A program made the position numbers and the translations under genes. Below the pieces are notes generated by a model. That model searched no databases. It was not told the origin of the DNA and saw only the letters and a program-made list of their open reading frames with translations. This document shows, one piece after another, positions 53,268 through 60,031 of a stretch of 64,000 bases of DNA. Within the stretch, counting starts at the first letter, position 1. Every line of letters begins with the position of its first letter. The DNA is from Paludibacteraceae bacterium (GTDB lineage: Bacteria > Bacteroidota > Bacteroidia > Bacteroidales > Paludibacteraceae): the NCBI GenBank assembly GCA_017464475.1, contig JAFTZQ010000022.1:24288-88287 (forward strand). Reading direction: 5' to 3'.

Positions 53268-53316
53268 ATTTACGATTTAATGATTTACAATTTTTCGATA
53301 TGTCGATATATCGGTA
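53268..53316 (-). repeat. Composite array (TACGATTTAATGATTTACAATTT and CGATATGTCGATATATCGG)
   Basis: Two motif types in the spacer between the oxidoreductase gene and hypB. The second resembles the arrays at 22914-22960 and 49629-49681. Confidence 0.75.
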
Positions 53317-53319
53317 TTC

Positions 53320-54036
53320 CTATTCCTTCCAACGAGCAACTTCCTTCATCAGCCACTCGGCAAACGCCTCCACTCCTTCGCCGGTCTTGGCGCAGATGGG
53401 GATGACGGTCGCTTTCGGGTTGCGCATGTGGATGTACTCCTTGCATTTCTCCATATCGAAATCGAAGTACGGCAGGACATCAATCTTGTTGATCACTACC
53501 ACGTCGCAGATAGAGAACATAAGCGGATATTTGAGCGGTTTGTCATGCCCCTCGGGCACAGAAAGGATCATAGCGTTCTTCACGGCGCCGGTGTCGAACT
53601 CCGCCGGACAAACGAGGTTCCCCACGTTCTCCAAAATAACGAGGTCGGGACTTTCTCCCTCTCTTGGCTCCCTCTCTTGAGGAGAGGGCGGGGGGAGAGG
53701 TTGGGCAAGGGCATTCAACCCCTGCTCCGTCATCTCTGCGTCCAGATGGCACATGCCTCCGGTATGCAGCTGGATCGACTCCACGCCGGTTGCCTCTTTG
53801 ATCTTGATGGCATCCACGTCGCTGTCTATATCCGCTTCCATCACGGCAATACGGATCTTGTCCTTCAGACGGTTGATGGTCTGAATGAGCGTAGTCGTCT
53901 TGCCGCTGCCGGGCGAAGACATCAGATTGAGGAGAAAGACGCCTTTCTTTTTCAGTTCTCCGCGCAAAGCGTCAGCAGCGCGATCGTTATTCTCGAAGAC
54001 ACTCTTCTTGATCTCGATGATTTTTACGTTTTCCAT
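53320..54036 (-). CDS. hypB: Hydrogenase nickel incorporation protein HypB (GTPase)
   Basis: HypB is a GTPase that delivers nickel with HypA. The 238-residue protein begins MENVKIIEIKKSVF, has the P-loop SPGSGKTT at 41-48, EADIDSDVDA, and the zinc/nickel-linked HTGGMCHLD and ENVGNLVCPAEFD segments, ending in an Asp/Gly-type GTPase C terminus. Residues about 112-130 (QPLPPPSPQEREPREGESP) come from a G/C-rich palindrome copy in frame between two conserved parts. The frame is open upstream through the structured region, but a start near 54036 (or the ATG at 54051) fits the promoter at 54069-54100. Confidence 0.92.
   Translation of the reverse strand: MENVKIIEIKKSVFENNDRAADALRGELKKKGVFLLNLMSSPGSGKTTTLIQTINRLKDKIRIAVMEADIDSDVDAIKIKEATGVESIQLHTGGMCHLDAEMTEQGLNALAQPLPPPSPQEREPREGESPDLVILENVGNLVCPAEFDTGAVKNAMILSVPEGHDKPLKYPLMFSICDVVVINKIDVLPYFDFDMEKCKEYIHMRNPKATVIPICAKTGEGVEAFAEWLMKEVARWKE
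53655..53700 (+). repeat. G/C-rich palindromic element, copy 7, inside hypB
   Basis: CCCTCTCTTGAGGAGAGGG with a duplicated first arm and followed by CGGGGGGAGAGG, in frame in hypB. Confidence 0.85.
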
Positions 54037-54068
54037 GGTCTTTCGGGACATTCCGTCCATTTCGGCTG

Positions 54069-54100
54069 CAAAATTACTACATTTTTTTGATATATGCAAA
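54069..54100 (-). promoter_or_regulatory. Promoter of hypB
   Basis: TTTG (54097-54100) and TAATTTTG (54069-54076) are spaced by 20 nt on the minus strand, with the extended CATATATC and an A-tract. Confidence 0.85.
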
Positions 54101-54195
54101 TTTTGGGGCGATTTTCTTAAATTTGTGTCGGTTTGGGTTTCCCTGGAGAAAGAAAAAAAAAAAAAGAAAAGAACCAAAAGAATAATAAAAAAGAA

Positions 54196-54289
54196 AGTCC
54201 GACCGACTAGTCTACCACCTTTATAAAGGTGGTGGTCACGCGTATACGCGTGGAGATGCCGATGAAGCGGCATGGCGGTCGGTCGGACT
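54196..54289 (-). ncRNA. Cruciform or cloverleaf-forming element with three hairpins
   Basis: A 12-base outer stem, AGTCCGACCGAC (54196-54207) with GTCGGTCGGACT (54278-54289), encloses three hairpins: ACCACCTTTATAAAGGTGGT (perfect palindrome, 54214-54233), CACGCGTATACGCGTG (perfect, 54237-54252) and ATGCCG/CGGCAT around six bases (54256-54273). On the minus strand the outer stem is followed by a T-rich tract (TTCTTTTTT), so the element could end a transcript. No known RNA or recombination site was recognised. Confidence 0.7.
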
Positions 54290-54309
54290 AATTTTTAAAG
54301 AATTAATTT

Positions 54310-54440
54310 TTAGGATGTCCTTCGGACTTCGGCGGGTCGTTCCCGGGACATGGTCCCGTGATGGTCATGTGCTTAATCCGATATAGGAACGTGTTTGCCT
54401 TGTTATGGGAATGTGCTTCCATCCGCCTTACCATCACGGG
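54310..54440. other. Second structured block between hypB and the DUF3791 operon
   Basis: Contains GTCC/GGAC hairpin (54316-54326), GGGACATGGTCCC, and a long-range stem CCCGTGATGGT/ACCATCACGGG (about 54355-54365 with 54430-54440), plus direct repeats of ATGTGCTTNNATCCG. No gene is recognised in 54300-54560; a 76-codon open frame on the minus strand is not convincing. Confidence 0.55.
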
Positions 54441-54566
54441 ATCATCTTCCGAGGAAAGGCTAATCAAAAGCGACTCACAACCGAGAGATGACCGAGAGAA
54501 GAAACCGTATAAAGTAGCTTGAAAAATAGACATTCTTGTGATTATAACCGAAAAAATGCCATAAAA

Positions 54567-54598
54567 TTTGGCGGTTTCAAAAAAAAGCAGTAACTTTG
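54567..54598 (+). promoter_or_regulatory. Promoter of the DUF3791-DUF3990 cassette
   Basis: TTTG (54567-54570) and TAACTTTG (54591-54598) are spaced by 20 nt on the plus strand. Confidence 0.85.
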
Positions 54599-54622
54599 CA
54601 CCCGAAAAACGCAGTTAATCGT

Positions 54623-54670
54623 TCCCTTTAGGGATAAGAAAAACTTTTTTCTCCCTTTAGGGATAAGAAA
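54623..54670 (+). repeat. Two 19-base direct repeats in the DUF3791 leader
   Basis: TCCCTTTAGGGATAAGAAA at 54623-54641 and 54652-54670. Each contains TCCC/GGGA as a short hairpin. They lie between the expected transcription start and the first gene, a position suited to an autoregulatory operator. Confidence 0.85.
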
Positions 54671-54689
54671 GTTGCAAAGATGTTTGCAC

Positions 54690-54914
54690 ATGGCACGAGA
54701 AGAACGAAATATGATCGGTTTTACGGTTGCACTCATTAGTGAGTTTGCAAGCCGTTACGGTGTGGAGACACGCCAAGCCTATGCCTACATGAAACGCTAC
54801 AAAGGGCTGGAGCATTTGCGTCAGCACTATGCCGTTTTGCACACGCAATCTTTCGCGGATACGGTAGAAACGATGGCACAGGTTTGCGCCAATAACGGAG
54901 GAGGACTCAGATGA
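54690..54914 (+). CDS. DUF3791 family protein, antitoxin-like
   Basis: The 74-residue protein has the DUF3791 pattern MIGFTVALISEFASRYGVETRQAYAYMKRYKGLEHLRQHYAVLHT. The family is helical, and usually occurs directly upstream of a DUF3990 gene. The start ATG is preferred over the TTG at 54672. It overlaps the DUF3990 start by 4 bases. A role as antidote or regulator of the DUF3990 protein is inferred from gene context. Confidence 0.78.
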   Translation: MAREERNMIGFTVALISEFASRYGVETRQAYAYMKRYKGLEHLRQHYAVLHTQSFADTVETMAQVCANNGGGLR

Positions 54915-55393
54915 TGAAGCTATACCACGGTTCCAATGTGTCTGTTGAACTGCCCGACCTGAGTTTCTCCAAACCGGACAAGGATTTCGGAAAGGGTTTC
55001 TATCTGTCTGCAGACCGTCAGCAAGCAGTTGAAATGGCGGAGCAGAAACTGAGCCAAATCAAGAGCGGCAGCGTGTGCGTATCCACGTTTCTTTTTGATG
55101 AGAACCTGCTCTATTCGGATGAATTGAAAGTCAAGATTTTCAATGACTACAGCGAGGAATGGGCAAATTTCGTACTTGCTAACCGAACGCAAGGAGACAA
55201 AAAGCCGGTTCACGATTACGACATTGTGTATGGTCCGATAGCAGACGACGGTGTCACTTTCCAACTCCGCCGTTACATTGGAGGCGTGATTTCCCTTCAA
55301 CGGCTGGTTGAAGAACTACACTATGCAAAGGGTATCACCTTCCAGTATTATTTCGGAACGGAACGGGCGTTAAATACTTTAAAACGAATCTAA
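54911..55393 (+). CDS. DUF3990 protein, ADP-ribosyltransferase-like fold
   Basis: The 160-residue protein begins MMKLYHGSNVSVELPDLSF and carries SKPDKDFGKGFYLSADRQQAVEMA, which is the DUF3990 signature. The YHGS and GKGFYL segments resemble the His-Tyr blocks of the ADP-ribosyltransferase fold of PARP-type toxins, and a third acidic block is in the C-terminal half. Its task is probably a toxin-like modification, held in check by the flanking DUF3791 proteins; this is inferred from family context. It is followed in 1 base by the third gene. Confidence 0.75.
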   Translation: MMKLYHGSNVSVELPDLSFSKPDKDFGKGFYLSADRQQAVEMAEQKLSQIKSGSVCVSTFLFDENLLYSDELKVKIFNDYSEEWANFVLANRTQGDKKPVHDYDIVYGPIADDGVTFQLRRYIGGVISLQRLVEELHYAKGITFQYYFGTERALNTLKRI

Positions 55394-55394
55394 T

Positions 55395-55625
55395 ATGGCA
55401 TTGACGAAGGAGCAAATACAACTGATGAAAGACGACCTTTGTACGGAGTTGGCAGGTCTGTTGATAGACGAATACCACTATGATCCGCAGGAGGCTATTG
55501 ATGTGCTATATACGTCAGAGACTTTCGAGCGTCTGCAAGACGACTCCACGGGTTTGTATTACCAAAGTCCCGGTTACGTCTATTCGTTCCTCCAAAACGA
55601 ACTAACCACCGCAAAGGTGTGTTGA
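55395..55625 (+). CDS. DUF3791-like protein, third gene of the cassette
   Basis: The 76-residue protein has the pattern LAGLLIDEYHYDPQEAIDVLYTSETFERLQDDSTGLYYQSPGYVYSFLQNEL, typical of the second DUF3791 gene in such cassettes. It is likely co-translated with the DUF3990 gene. Confidence 0.72.
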   Translation: MALTKEQIQLMKDDLCTELAGLLIDEYHYDPQEAIDVLYTSETFERLQDDSTGLYYQSPGYVYSFLQNELTTAKVC

Positions 55626-55696
55626 TACACGTCCCTCTCCGAGCGGTGCTTCCGAGCACTCCGGGCAAGGAGAAATGATATAGATTCGTTTGGTAT

Positions 55697-56374
55697 ATGA
55701 TCGATATTTTAAAACAATTCAAAGGAGTTGTTGACATACCCACCGAAAAGGAGAAATTGGATTCTCTAGATGAACAATTTCGCTTAATGGCTAAGGAACT
55801 GCTTTATGGTGGCTACTTTCTTATTGAGGGAGAAAAGCGTTTATATTTAGACGATATAGAGTTTTACTATCATGAGGAAATGGCAGATGGATTGAAAGAT
55901 CCTATAATGTACCATACTAATGAAAATGAAGGAAAGGGGAAAGAGATTCCATATTTCAAATTAGGAAGGCTTAATCTTCATATTTCCGGTGTTGATGTTA
56001 CATTTGAGAATCCCGATAAACACTACCGCGCTTCATTCCTAATTCGGGGTTTTCATATCGGCAGTAGTGCATATGATCCTCATGCATATGATTCTCATTC
56101 TACGCATGTTTATTCTGAAATGCTTTATATGGGAGTACCATTAGGCAAAACTATTGAGATAAAATGGGTGAATGAAAAACAACCTGAAAAGGAAACTTAT
56201 ATTCCAAAAGGTGAGTGGAGGCAGAATGTGGCAGAGTACGAATATATAGAAGGAAAATATTCTAAAATTGAGTGCAACGAGAAGAATTTTGATTCAGACA
56301 AGTATTTTCGCTATTCCGGTCATGTGTTCAAGAAATGCCCGAGAAAATGGCGATTTAAGAAATATTATTTATAA
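55697..56374 (+). CDS. Hypothetical protein in an AT-rich region
   Basis: Not recognised. The 225-residue soluble protein begins MIDILKQFKGVVDIPTEKEKLDSL. Notable segments are LYGGYFLIEGEKRLYLDDIEFYYHEEMADGLKDPIMYHT and GRLNLHISGVDVTFENPDKHYRASFLIRGFHIG. The C terminus is basic (KCPRKWRFKKYYL). The base composition is much lower in GC than the flanking housekeeping genes, so it is probably a recent acquisition. A strong terminator follows. Confidence 0.65.
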   Translation: MIDILKQFKGVVDIPTEKEKLDSLDEQFRLMAKELLYGGYFLIEGEKRLYLDDIEFYYHEEMADGLKDPIMYHTNENEGKGKEIPYFKLGRLNLHISGVDVTFENPDKHYRASFLIRGFHIGSSAYDPHAYDSHSTHVYSEMLYMGVPLGKTIEIKWVNEKQPEKETYIPKGEWRQNVAEYEYIEGKYSKIECNEKNFDSDKYFRYSGHVFKKCPRKWRFKKYYL

Positions 56375-56378
56375 TATT

Positions 56379-56401
56379 AGAGGACATAAGTCCTCTTTTT
56401 T
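56379..56401 (+). terminator. Intrinsic terminator of the cassette
   Basis: AGAGGACATAAGTCCTCT followed by a T-run. Confidence 0.9.
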
Positions 56402-56449
56402 GTTGTTAATATCTTCTGCCAAACTTTTAACAATTTTTAACAGAATATT

Positions 56450-56480
56450 TTTGGAAGTTAGCGAAAAAAGTTGACCTTTG
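56450..56480 (+). promoter_or_regulatory. Orphan promoter after the cassette
   Basis: TTTG (56450-56453) and GACCTTTG (56473-56480) with a 19-nt spacer on the plus strand. The first base of the -7 element differs from the consensus. Confidence 0.5.
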
Positions 56481-56486
56481 CACCGC

Positions 56487-56750
56487 TTAATGTGTAAGTG
56501 TACATCGGTGGACGCTTGCTCATAGCAAACGCTTTAATCGAGACCGCTGGCTTGTGAAAGTCGGCGGTTTGTTTTCGGACTTTTATCTTCCTCATCTTTT
56601 TTACGACTGTCTTTATTTGGGCGTTCCTATATACCTCTGCAGATCCACTCATCTCCAGAGCTACATCGGTCGGGCATTGCAGGGCTTCACAAGTTCCGCA
56701 TTGTTACACAATACCGTAGCCCTTCCAATCCCTAACGCGGGATTGGCTTA
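56487..56750 (+). ncRNA. Candidate small RNA downstream of an orphan promoter
   Basis: No protein gene is visible on the plus strand until the separate promoter at 57271. The stretch has hairpins GCTTGCTCATAGCAAACGC, CCGCTG/CGGCGG and, at the end, CCAATCCCTAACGCGGGATTGG. It ends where the convergent hxlR gene stops. Confidence 0.35.
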
Positions 56751-57113
56751 CGCTTCGAATTGCTGACGATGCTTCATGATCGTCGGCAGGTTCTTGGATG
56801 CCCACGCTGTCAGTTCCTGAACAATAGGCACCAACTCTGCGCCGATAGGCGTGAGGCTGTATTCTACATGTGGTGGAATCTCCGGATAAACCTTGCGGAC
56901 TATGAGGTCATCCGCTTCGAGCGTGCGCAGCGTGCCGCTTAAAACGCGCGTGCTGATGTCCTGAATAGCGCGGCTCAGATCGCTAAAACGAATCGTACCA
57001 TGCTCGCTGATGACGAGCAACACTAAAAATCCCCACTTATTGCCGAAGCGGGCTATCACATTGCGCACCGGGCACATCTCAAACATGGAGTTCTGGTTGT
57101 CTTTTTTACGCAT
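56748..57113 (-). CDS. HxlR family transcriptional regulator
   Basis: The 121-residue winged-helix protein starts MRKKDNQNSMFEMCPVRNV with the conserved cysteine C14, then IARFGNKWGFLVLLVISEHGTIRFSDLSRAIQDISTRVLSGTLRTLEADDLIVRKVYPEIPPHVEYSLTPIG. HxlR proteins often sense electrophiles or redox state through that cysteine. It is divergent from the nitroreductase and peptide genes and probably regulates them. The upstream extension to 57176 crosses the promoter and is not used. Confidence 0.9.
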   Translation of the reverse strand: MRKKDNQNSMFEMCPVRNVIARFGNKWGFLVLLVISEHGTIRFSDLSRAIQDISTRVLSGTLRTLEADDLIVRKVYPEIPPHVEYSLTPIGAELVPIVQELTAWASKNLPTIMKHRQQFEA

Positions 57114-57136
57114 AACATTTCTTTTAAAATCGACTG

Positions 57137-57168
57137 CAAAGTTACAACTTTTATCCCTAACATACAAC
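57137..57168 (-). promoter_or_regulatory. Promoter of hxlR
   Basis: TAACTTTG (57137-57144) with TTG about 20 nt upstream on the minus strand. Confidence 0.75.
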
Positions 57169-57270
57169 ACTTTCAAAAAAAAAGTAAGTTTTTTATAAAA
57201 ATATTATTCCTAAAATGCAAGTAATTTCCAAAATGGCTAAAAAAGTAACTATGTCACCTATTTGTAACCT

Positions 57271-57302
57271 CTTGCACATGTCAAAAAAAAGTAGTAATTT
57301 TG
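57271..57302 (+). promoter_or_regulatory. Promoter of the nitroreductase-peptide-radical SAM operon
   Basis: CTTG (57271-57274) and TAATTTTG (57295-57302) are spaced by 20 nt on the plus strand. Confidence 0.85.
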
Positions 57303-57321
57303 CACCCAAATTCGTGCTATT

Positions 57322-57900
57322 ATGAACTTTTTTGAACTCGTCAAATATCGTCGGTCGATACGCAAGTACGAGGATACGCAGATTCCTCGTGAAGACTTGG
57401 AGCGCATCATCGAAGCCGGTTCGTTCGCGCCTAATGCAGGCGGCGGGCAGCGCAGTATGATTGTGGCTATCCGTGACCGTGAGATAAGCGACAAACTCGG
57501 CAAACTGAATGTAGCAAGTCTGAGGCGTGACCATCTGATCGGTGGCAATGTTTCGGCAGAGCAGCCCAGTATCATTGATGATCCGACCATCAAAAGCGGT
57601 TTCTACGGAGCGCCGACAGTAGTGGTTGTGTTTGCCCAGCATAACTTTCTATACAGCGTGCCGGACGCTTTCTGTTGCGCAGAGAACATGGTGTTAGCGG
57701 CTACCGAACTGGGAATCTCGTCCTGCATCATCGCACGTGCGGAAGAAACCTTCTATAACGATTACGGCAAGGCGCTCATGGCACAATGGAACGTGCCGGA
57801 GAACTACGCCCCAAGGTGCTTTGTGCTGCTCGGTTACTGCAAAGGCGAATACCCGAAAATCAAACCCCGCAAAGAGAACAGAACACTCATTGTGGAATAA
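57322..57900 (+). CDS. Nitroreductase family FMN-dependent protein
   Basis: The 192-residue protein begins MNFFELVKYRRSIRKYEDTQIPREDLERIIEAGSFAPNAGG with the FMN-binding RRSIRKY block, and ends in GYCKGEYPKIKPRKENRTLIVE. It may reduce nitro compounds, quinones or a peptide-derived substrate. It is the first gene of the operon with the Cys-repeat peptide and the radical SAM enzyme, so a modifying role (for example dehydrogenation) is possible. Confidence 0.85.
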   Translation: MNFFELVKYRRSIRKYEDTQIPREDLERIIEAGSFAPNAGGGQRSMIVAIRDREISDKLGKLNVASLRRDHLIGGNVSAEQPSIIDDPTIKSGFYGAPTVVVVFAQHNFLYSVPDAFCCAENMVLAATELGISSCIIARAEETFYNDYGKALMAQWNVPENYAPRCFVLLGYCKGEYPKIKPRKENRTLIVE

Positions 57901-57902
57901 AC

Positions 57903-57951
57903 GCTCCAAAGGAGCTATAAACTTTATTAACTGCGCGTAAGCGCTATAAAC
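57903..57951 (+). other. Two hairpins each followed by TATAAAC, between the nitroreductase and peptide genes
   Basis: GCTCC/GGAGC (57903-57915) then TATAAAC, and GCGC/GCGC (57933-57944) then TATAAAC. The repeated arrangement may set the ratio of peptide to enzyme expression. Confidence 0.55.
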
Positions 57952-57961
57952 CCTTATTATT

Positions 57962-58165
57962 ATGAAACGTGTAAACGATTTGTATGTTCCCCACAGCGCA
58001 CAAGGAATGCTGTGCGAGGAGAAACCCGCTGCTTGCGGTAGTGCATGTGGCACTGGTGACAAACCCGAAGAGAAACCCGCTGCTTGCGGTAGCGCTTGTG
58101 GCGCAGGTGACAAACCCGAGAAACCCGCTGCTTGCGGTGCTTCCTGTGGAGCCGGAGATAAATAA
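57962..58165 (+). CDS. Cys-repeat peptide, probable radical SAM-modified RiPP precursor
   Basis: The 67-residue peptide has a leader MKRVNDLYVPHSAQGMLC and three tandem repeats of about 16 residues, KPAACGSACGTGDKP, KPAACGSACGAGDKP and KPAACGASCGAGDK, with seven cysteines (C18, C25, C29, C42, C46, C58, C62). The repeat resembles the ACGX-type peptides paired with radical SAM/SPASM enzymes in the classification of Haft and Basu. The gene lies 2 bases before the radical SAM gene. The maturation chemistry is not known from the sequence; thioether or carbon-carbon crosslinks are possible. Confidence 0.82.
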   Translation: MKRVNDLYVPHSAQGMLCEEKPAACGSACGTGDKPEEKPAACGSACGAGDKPEKPAACGASCGAGDK

Positions 58166-58167
58166 GT

Positions 58168-59196
58168 ATGGAGTATTTTGCCTTTCAGTGGCACATAACC
58201 GACGAGTGCGACCAGCGGTGCAAACACTGCTATATCTTCGCCGAGGGACACCCTGCGTTGATTGAAACGCCGTGGGAACGGCTGGTCAGCACTCTCGATA
58301 ACATCTGTCGAATGGCGGAGCGCATGAACCGTGCTCCGTATCTCTATATAACCGGCGGAGATCCTATTCTCCATCGTCGTTTTTGGGATTTGTTGGAACT
58401 CGTCCAAAGTCGCGGAATTCCTTTCACGCTCATGGGCAATCCATTCCATCTCACATCCGAAGTGTGCCGTCGTATGCACGCACTCGGTTGCCGTAAGTAC
58501 CAACTCTCACTCGATGGACTCAGAGAGACGCACGACCGTTTCCGCAAACCCGGTTCGTTCGATGCCACTCTCGCAGCGATAAAAACCATCCGCGAAGCAG
58601 GCATGCATTGCGCTATAATGTCCACCATCAGCGCGGCAAACATCGATGAGATACCTGATCTGATAGATATCATCGTCGCCAACAAAGCGGACATCTTTGC
58701 CTTCGGTCGTTATTGTCCCACCTCCGAGGACAAAGCGCACAAAGAAACTTGGCACGTGGAGCCTTTGCGCTACCGCGAATTCTTGGATAAATGCTGGCAT
58801 AAGTTCGAGCTATACAAGGATTCCGAAACCACTTTCAATCTCAAGGACCATCTATGGACGCTCTATCTCTACGAGCGCGGTCTTTGGACAATCCCAGATA
58901 ACTTAGACCCGGACACTATCTACGATGGTTGCAACTGCGGCAACTGTCATTTTACTATCTCTGCCGATGGACGGCTGATGGCTTGCCGCCGTTTTGAGAG
59001 TTATGTCGGCTCTGTGGCAGAAGAGATGTACGACGTCTATCATGGCGATAAGATGAACGCTTATCGCGAGCATGAGCGCTTTGAGAAATGCGCCAAGTGC
59101 GAACTGCTGCGTTTCTGTCGCGGCTGTCCTGCCGTAGCCTTTGGCTACACCCACAACTTCTACGCTCCCGACCCGCAGTGCTGGAAAGAGGTGTGA
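58168..59196 (+). CDS. Radical SAM/SPASM maturase of the Cys-repeat peptide
   Basis: The 342-residue protein has the radical SAM cluster motif at C14, C18, C21 (CDQRCKHCYIF), the SAM-binding GGDP block ITGGDPILH and a C-terminal SPASM-type cysteine region CNCGNCHFTISADG, CAKCELLRFCRGCPA and a final Cys near the end. SPASM enzymes with this pattern modify Cys-rich peptides. It lies directly after the peptide gene, which is its likely substrate. No peptidase or transporter for export is seen nearby in the window. Confidence 0.88.
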   Translation: MEYFAFQWHITDECDQRCKHCYIFAEGHPALIETPWERLVSTLDNICRMAERMNRAPYLYITGGDPILHRRFWDLLELVQSRGIPFTLMGNPFHLTSEVCRRMHALGCRKYQLSLDGLRETHDRFRKPGSFDATLAAIKTIREAGMHCAIMSTISAANIDEIPDLIDIIVANKADIFAFGRYCPTSEDKAHKETWHVEPLRYREFLDKCWHKFELYKDSETTFNLKDHLWTLYLYERGLWTIPDNLDPDTIYDGCNCGNCHFTISADGRLMACRRFESYVGSVAEEMYDVYHGDKMNAYREHERFEKCAKCELLRFCRGCPAVAFGYTHNFYAPDPQCWKEV

Positions 59197-59329
59197 GTTA
59201 TTCCCTTTTACACTTACCTATGGTCTCCCATTTTTCTGTCACGTTTGTTCGCCCTTCGTCGGAAGCGACGATCAACGATTAAGTTACTGCGTAACAAATG
59301 TAGTTGTCATGCTTCCTCCTCTTCCCACA

Positions 59330-59354
59330 GATTAAAATCTGCGGGAGCCCTATT
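59330..59354 (+). other. Hairpin in the gene-free stretch 59197-60296
   Basis: The stretch holds TCCC-CAGATT/AATCTG-GGGA (about 59331-59354), TTACAGC/GCTGTAA farther on, octamer inverted repeats, a dispersed repeat, a near-tandem repeat of GAATCTTAATAATCGG (59810 and 59930) and, at 60032, a promoter. No gene is recognised; short open frames there have no family features. Confidence 0.4.
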
Positions 59355-59651
59355 ATTACAGCTGCGTCCATCACTCTACCTGCCGGTGGCTGTAACTACC
59401 TCTAATCGCGTTCGGCAAATGGATCGCAAAATACGATACCGCTCCGCCGAGAAAGGAACCAACCAACATAGACATAAATAATATGGTCTATAGGTCAATT
59501 GGAAACCTGCATTTTGGTCCGAGATGCAAAAAAATGAAGAAAGTTACGAAAGAGGTGATAGATTTTGCGACTTATTTAACTATATATAGAGGGGCATGGA
59601 TTTCGAAGTATAATAGTGGCGCGAGAGTGGCTTGAGAATGGCTGATTGAGT

Positions 59652-59793
59652 GCTACAATTCACAGATTCACAGATTCACACATCTGTGTGGCTTCAAAAA
59701 TACCTATAATAATATAATATTAATATTATATATTATCCAATAGACACGAACACAAAATTATGTGTGAATCTGTGAATCTGTGAATCTGTGATT
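59652..59793. repeat. Octamer arrays in inverted orientation (GATTCACA and TGTGAATC)
   Basis: Left arm 59652-59678 with repeated CACAGATT, and right arm 59761-59793 with repeated GTGAATCT. The arms can pair over about 27 bases across an AT-rich loop. Confidence 0.9.
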
Positions 59794-59861
59794 CTTAACA
59801 TTATGTTTGAATCTTAATAATCGGAAACTTTTGAGGGACGAAAAGAGGCGATTTTCGGGCT

Positions 59862-59896
59862 TCTATCGTCCCGTAGGTGTCTCGTAGGTGTCTCGT
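59862..59896 (-). repeat. 35-base dispersed repeat, copy B
   Basis: On the minus strand it begins TACGAGACACCTACGAGACA and ends GACGATAG. It matches copy A at 26798-26832 at 29 of 35 positions. Confidence 0.8.
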
Positions 59897-60031
59897 ACGC
59901 TGGTAGTAAGCCTTTCGAGTCCGCCCGAATCTTAATAATCGGCAATTTTTACCTTGGGGACAAAAAATGACGATTTTTCGTGACAAAAACGAAAAAAAAC
60001 GACACATTTGAATACATTTCATGCCAAAATC

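Noticed and set aside
54196-54289. tRNA gene for the cloverleaf-like element
   Set aside because: The stems are too long, there is no T-loop GTTC or anticodon arm of normal size, and no CCA-type end.
54303-54533. A 76-codon minus-strand open frame in the structured block
   Set aside because: It overlaps conserved-looking stems on both strands; no clear promoter or ribosome site. It could be a relic of a mobile element, but support is too weak.
59197-59640. Protein gene in the spacer after the radical SAM enzyme
   Set aside because: Short open frames have stop codons and no family features; composition and hairpins point to non-coding sequence.
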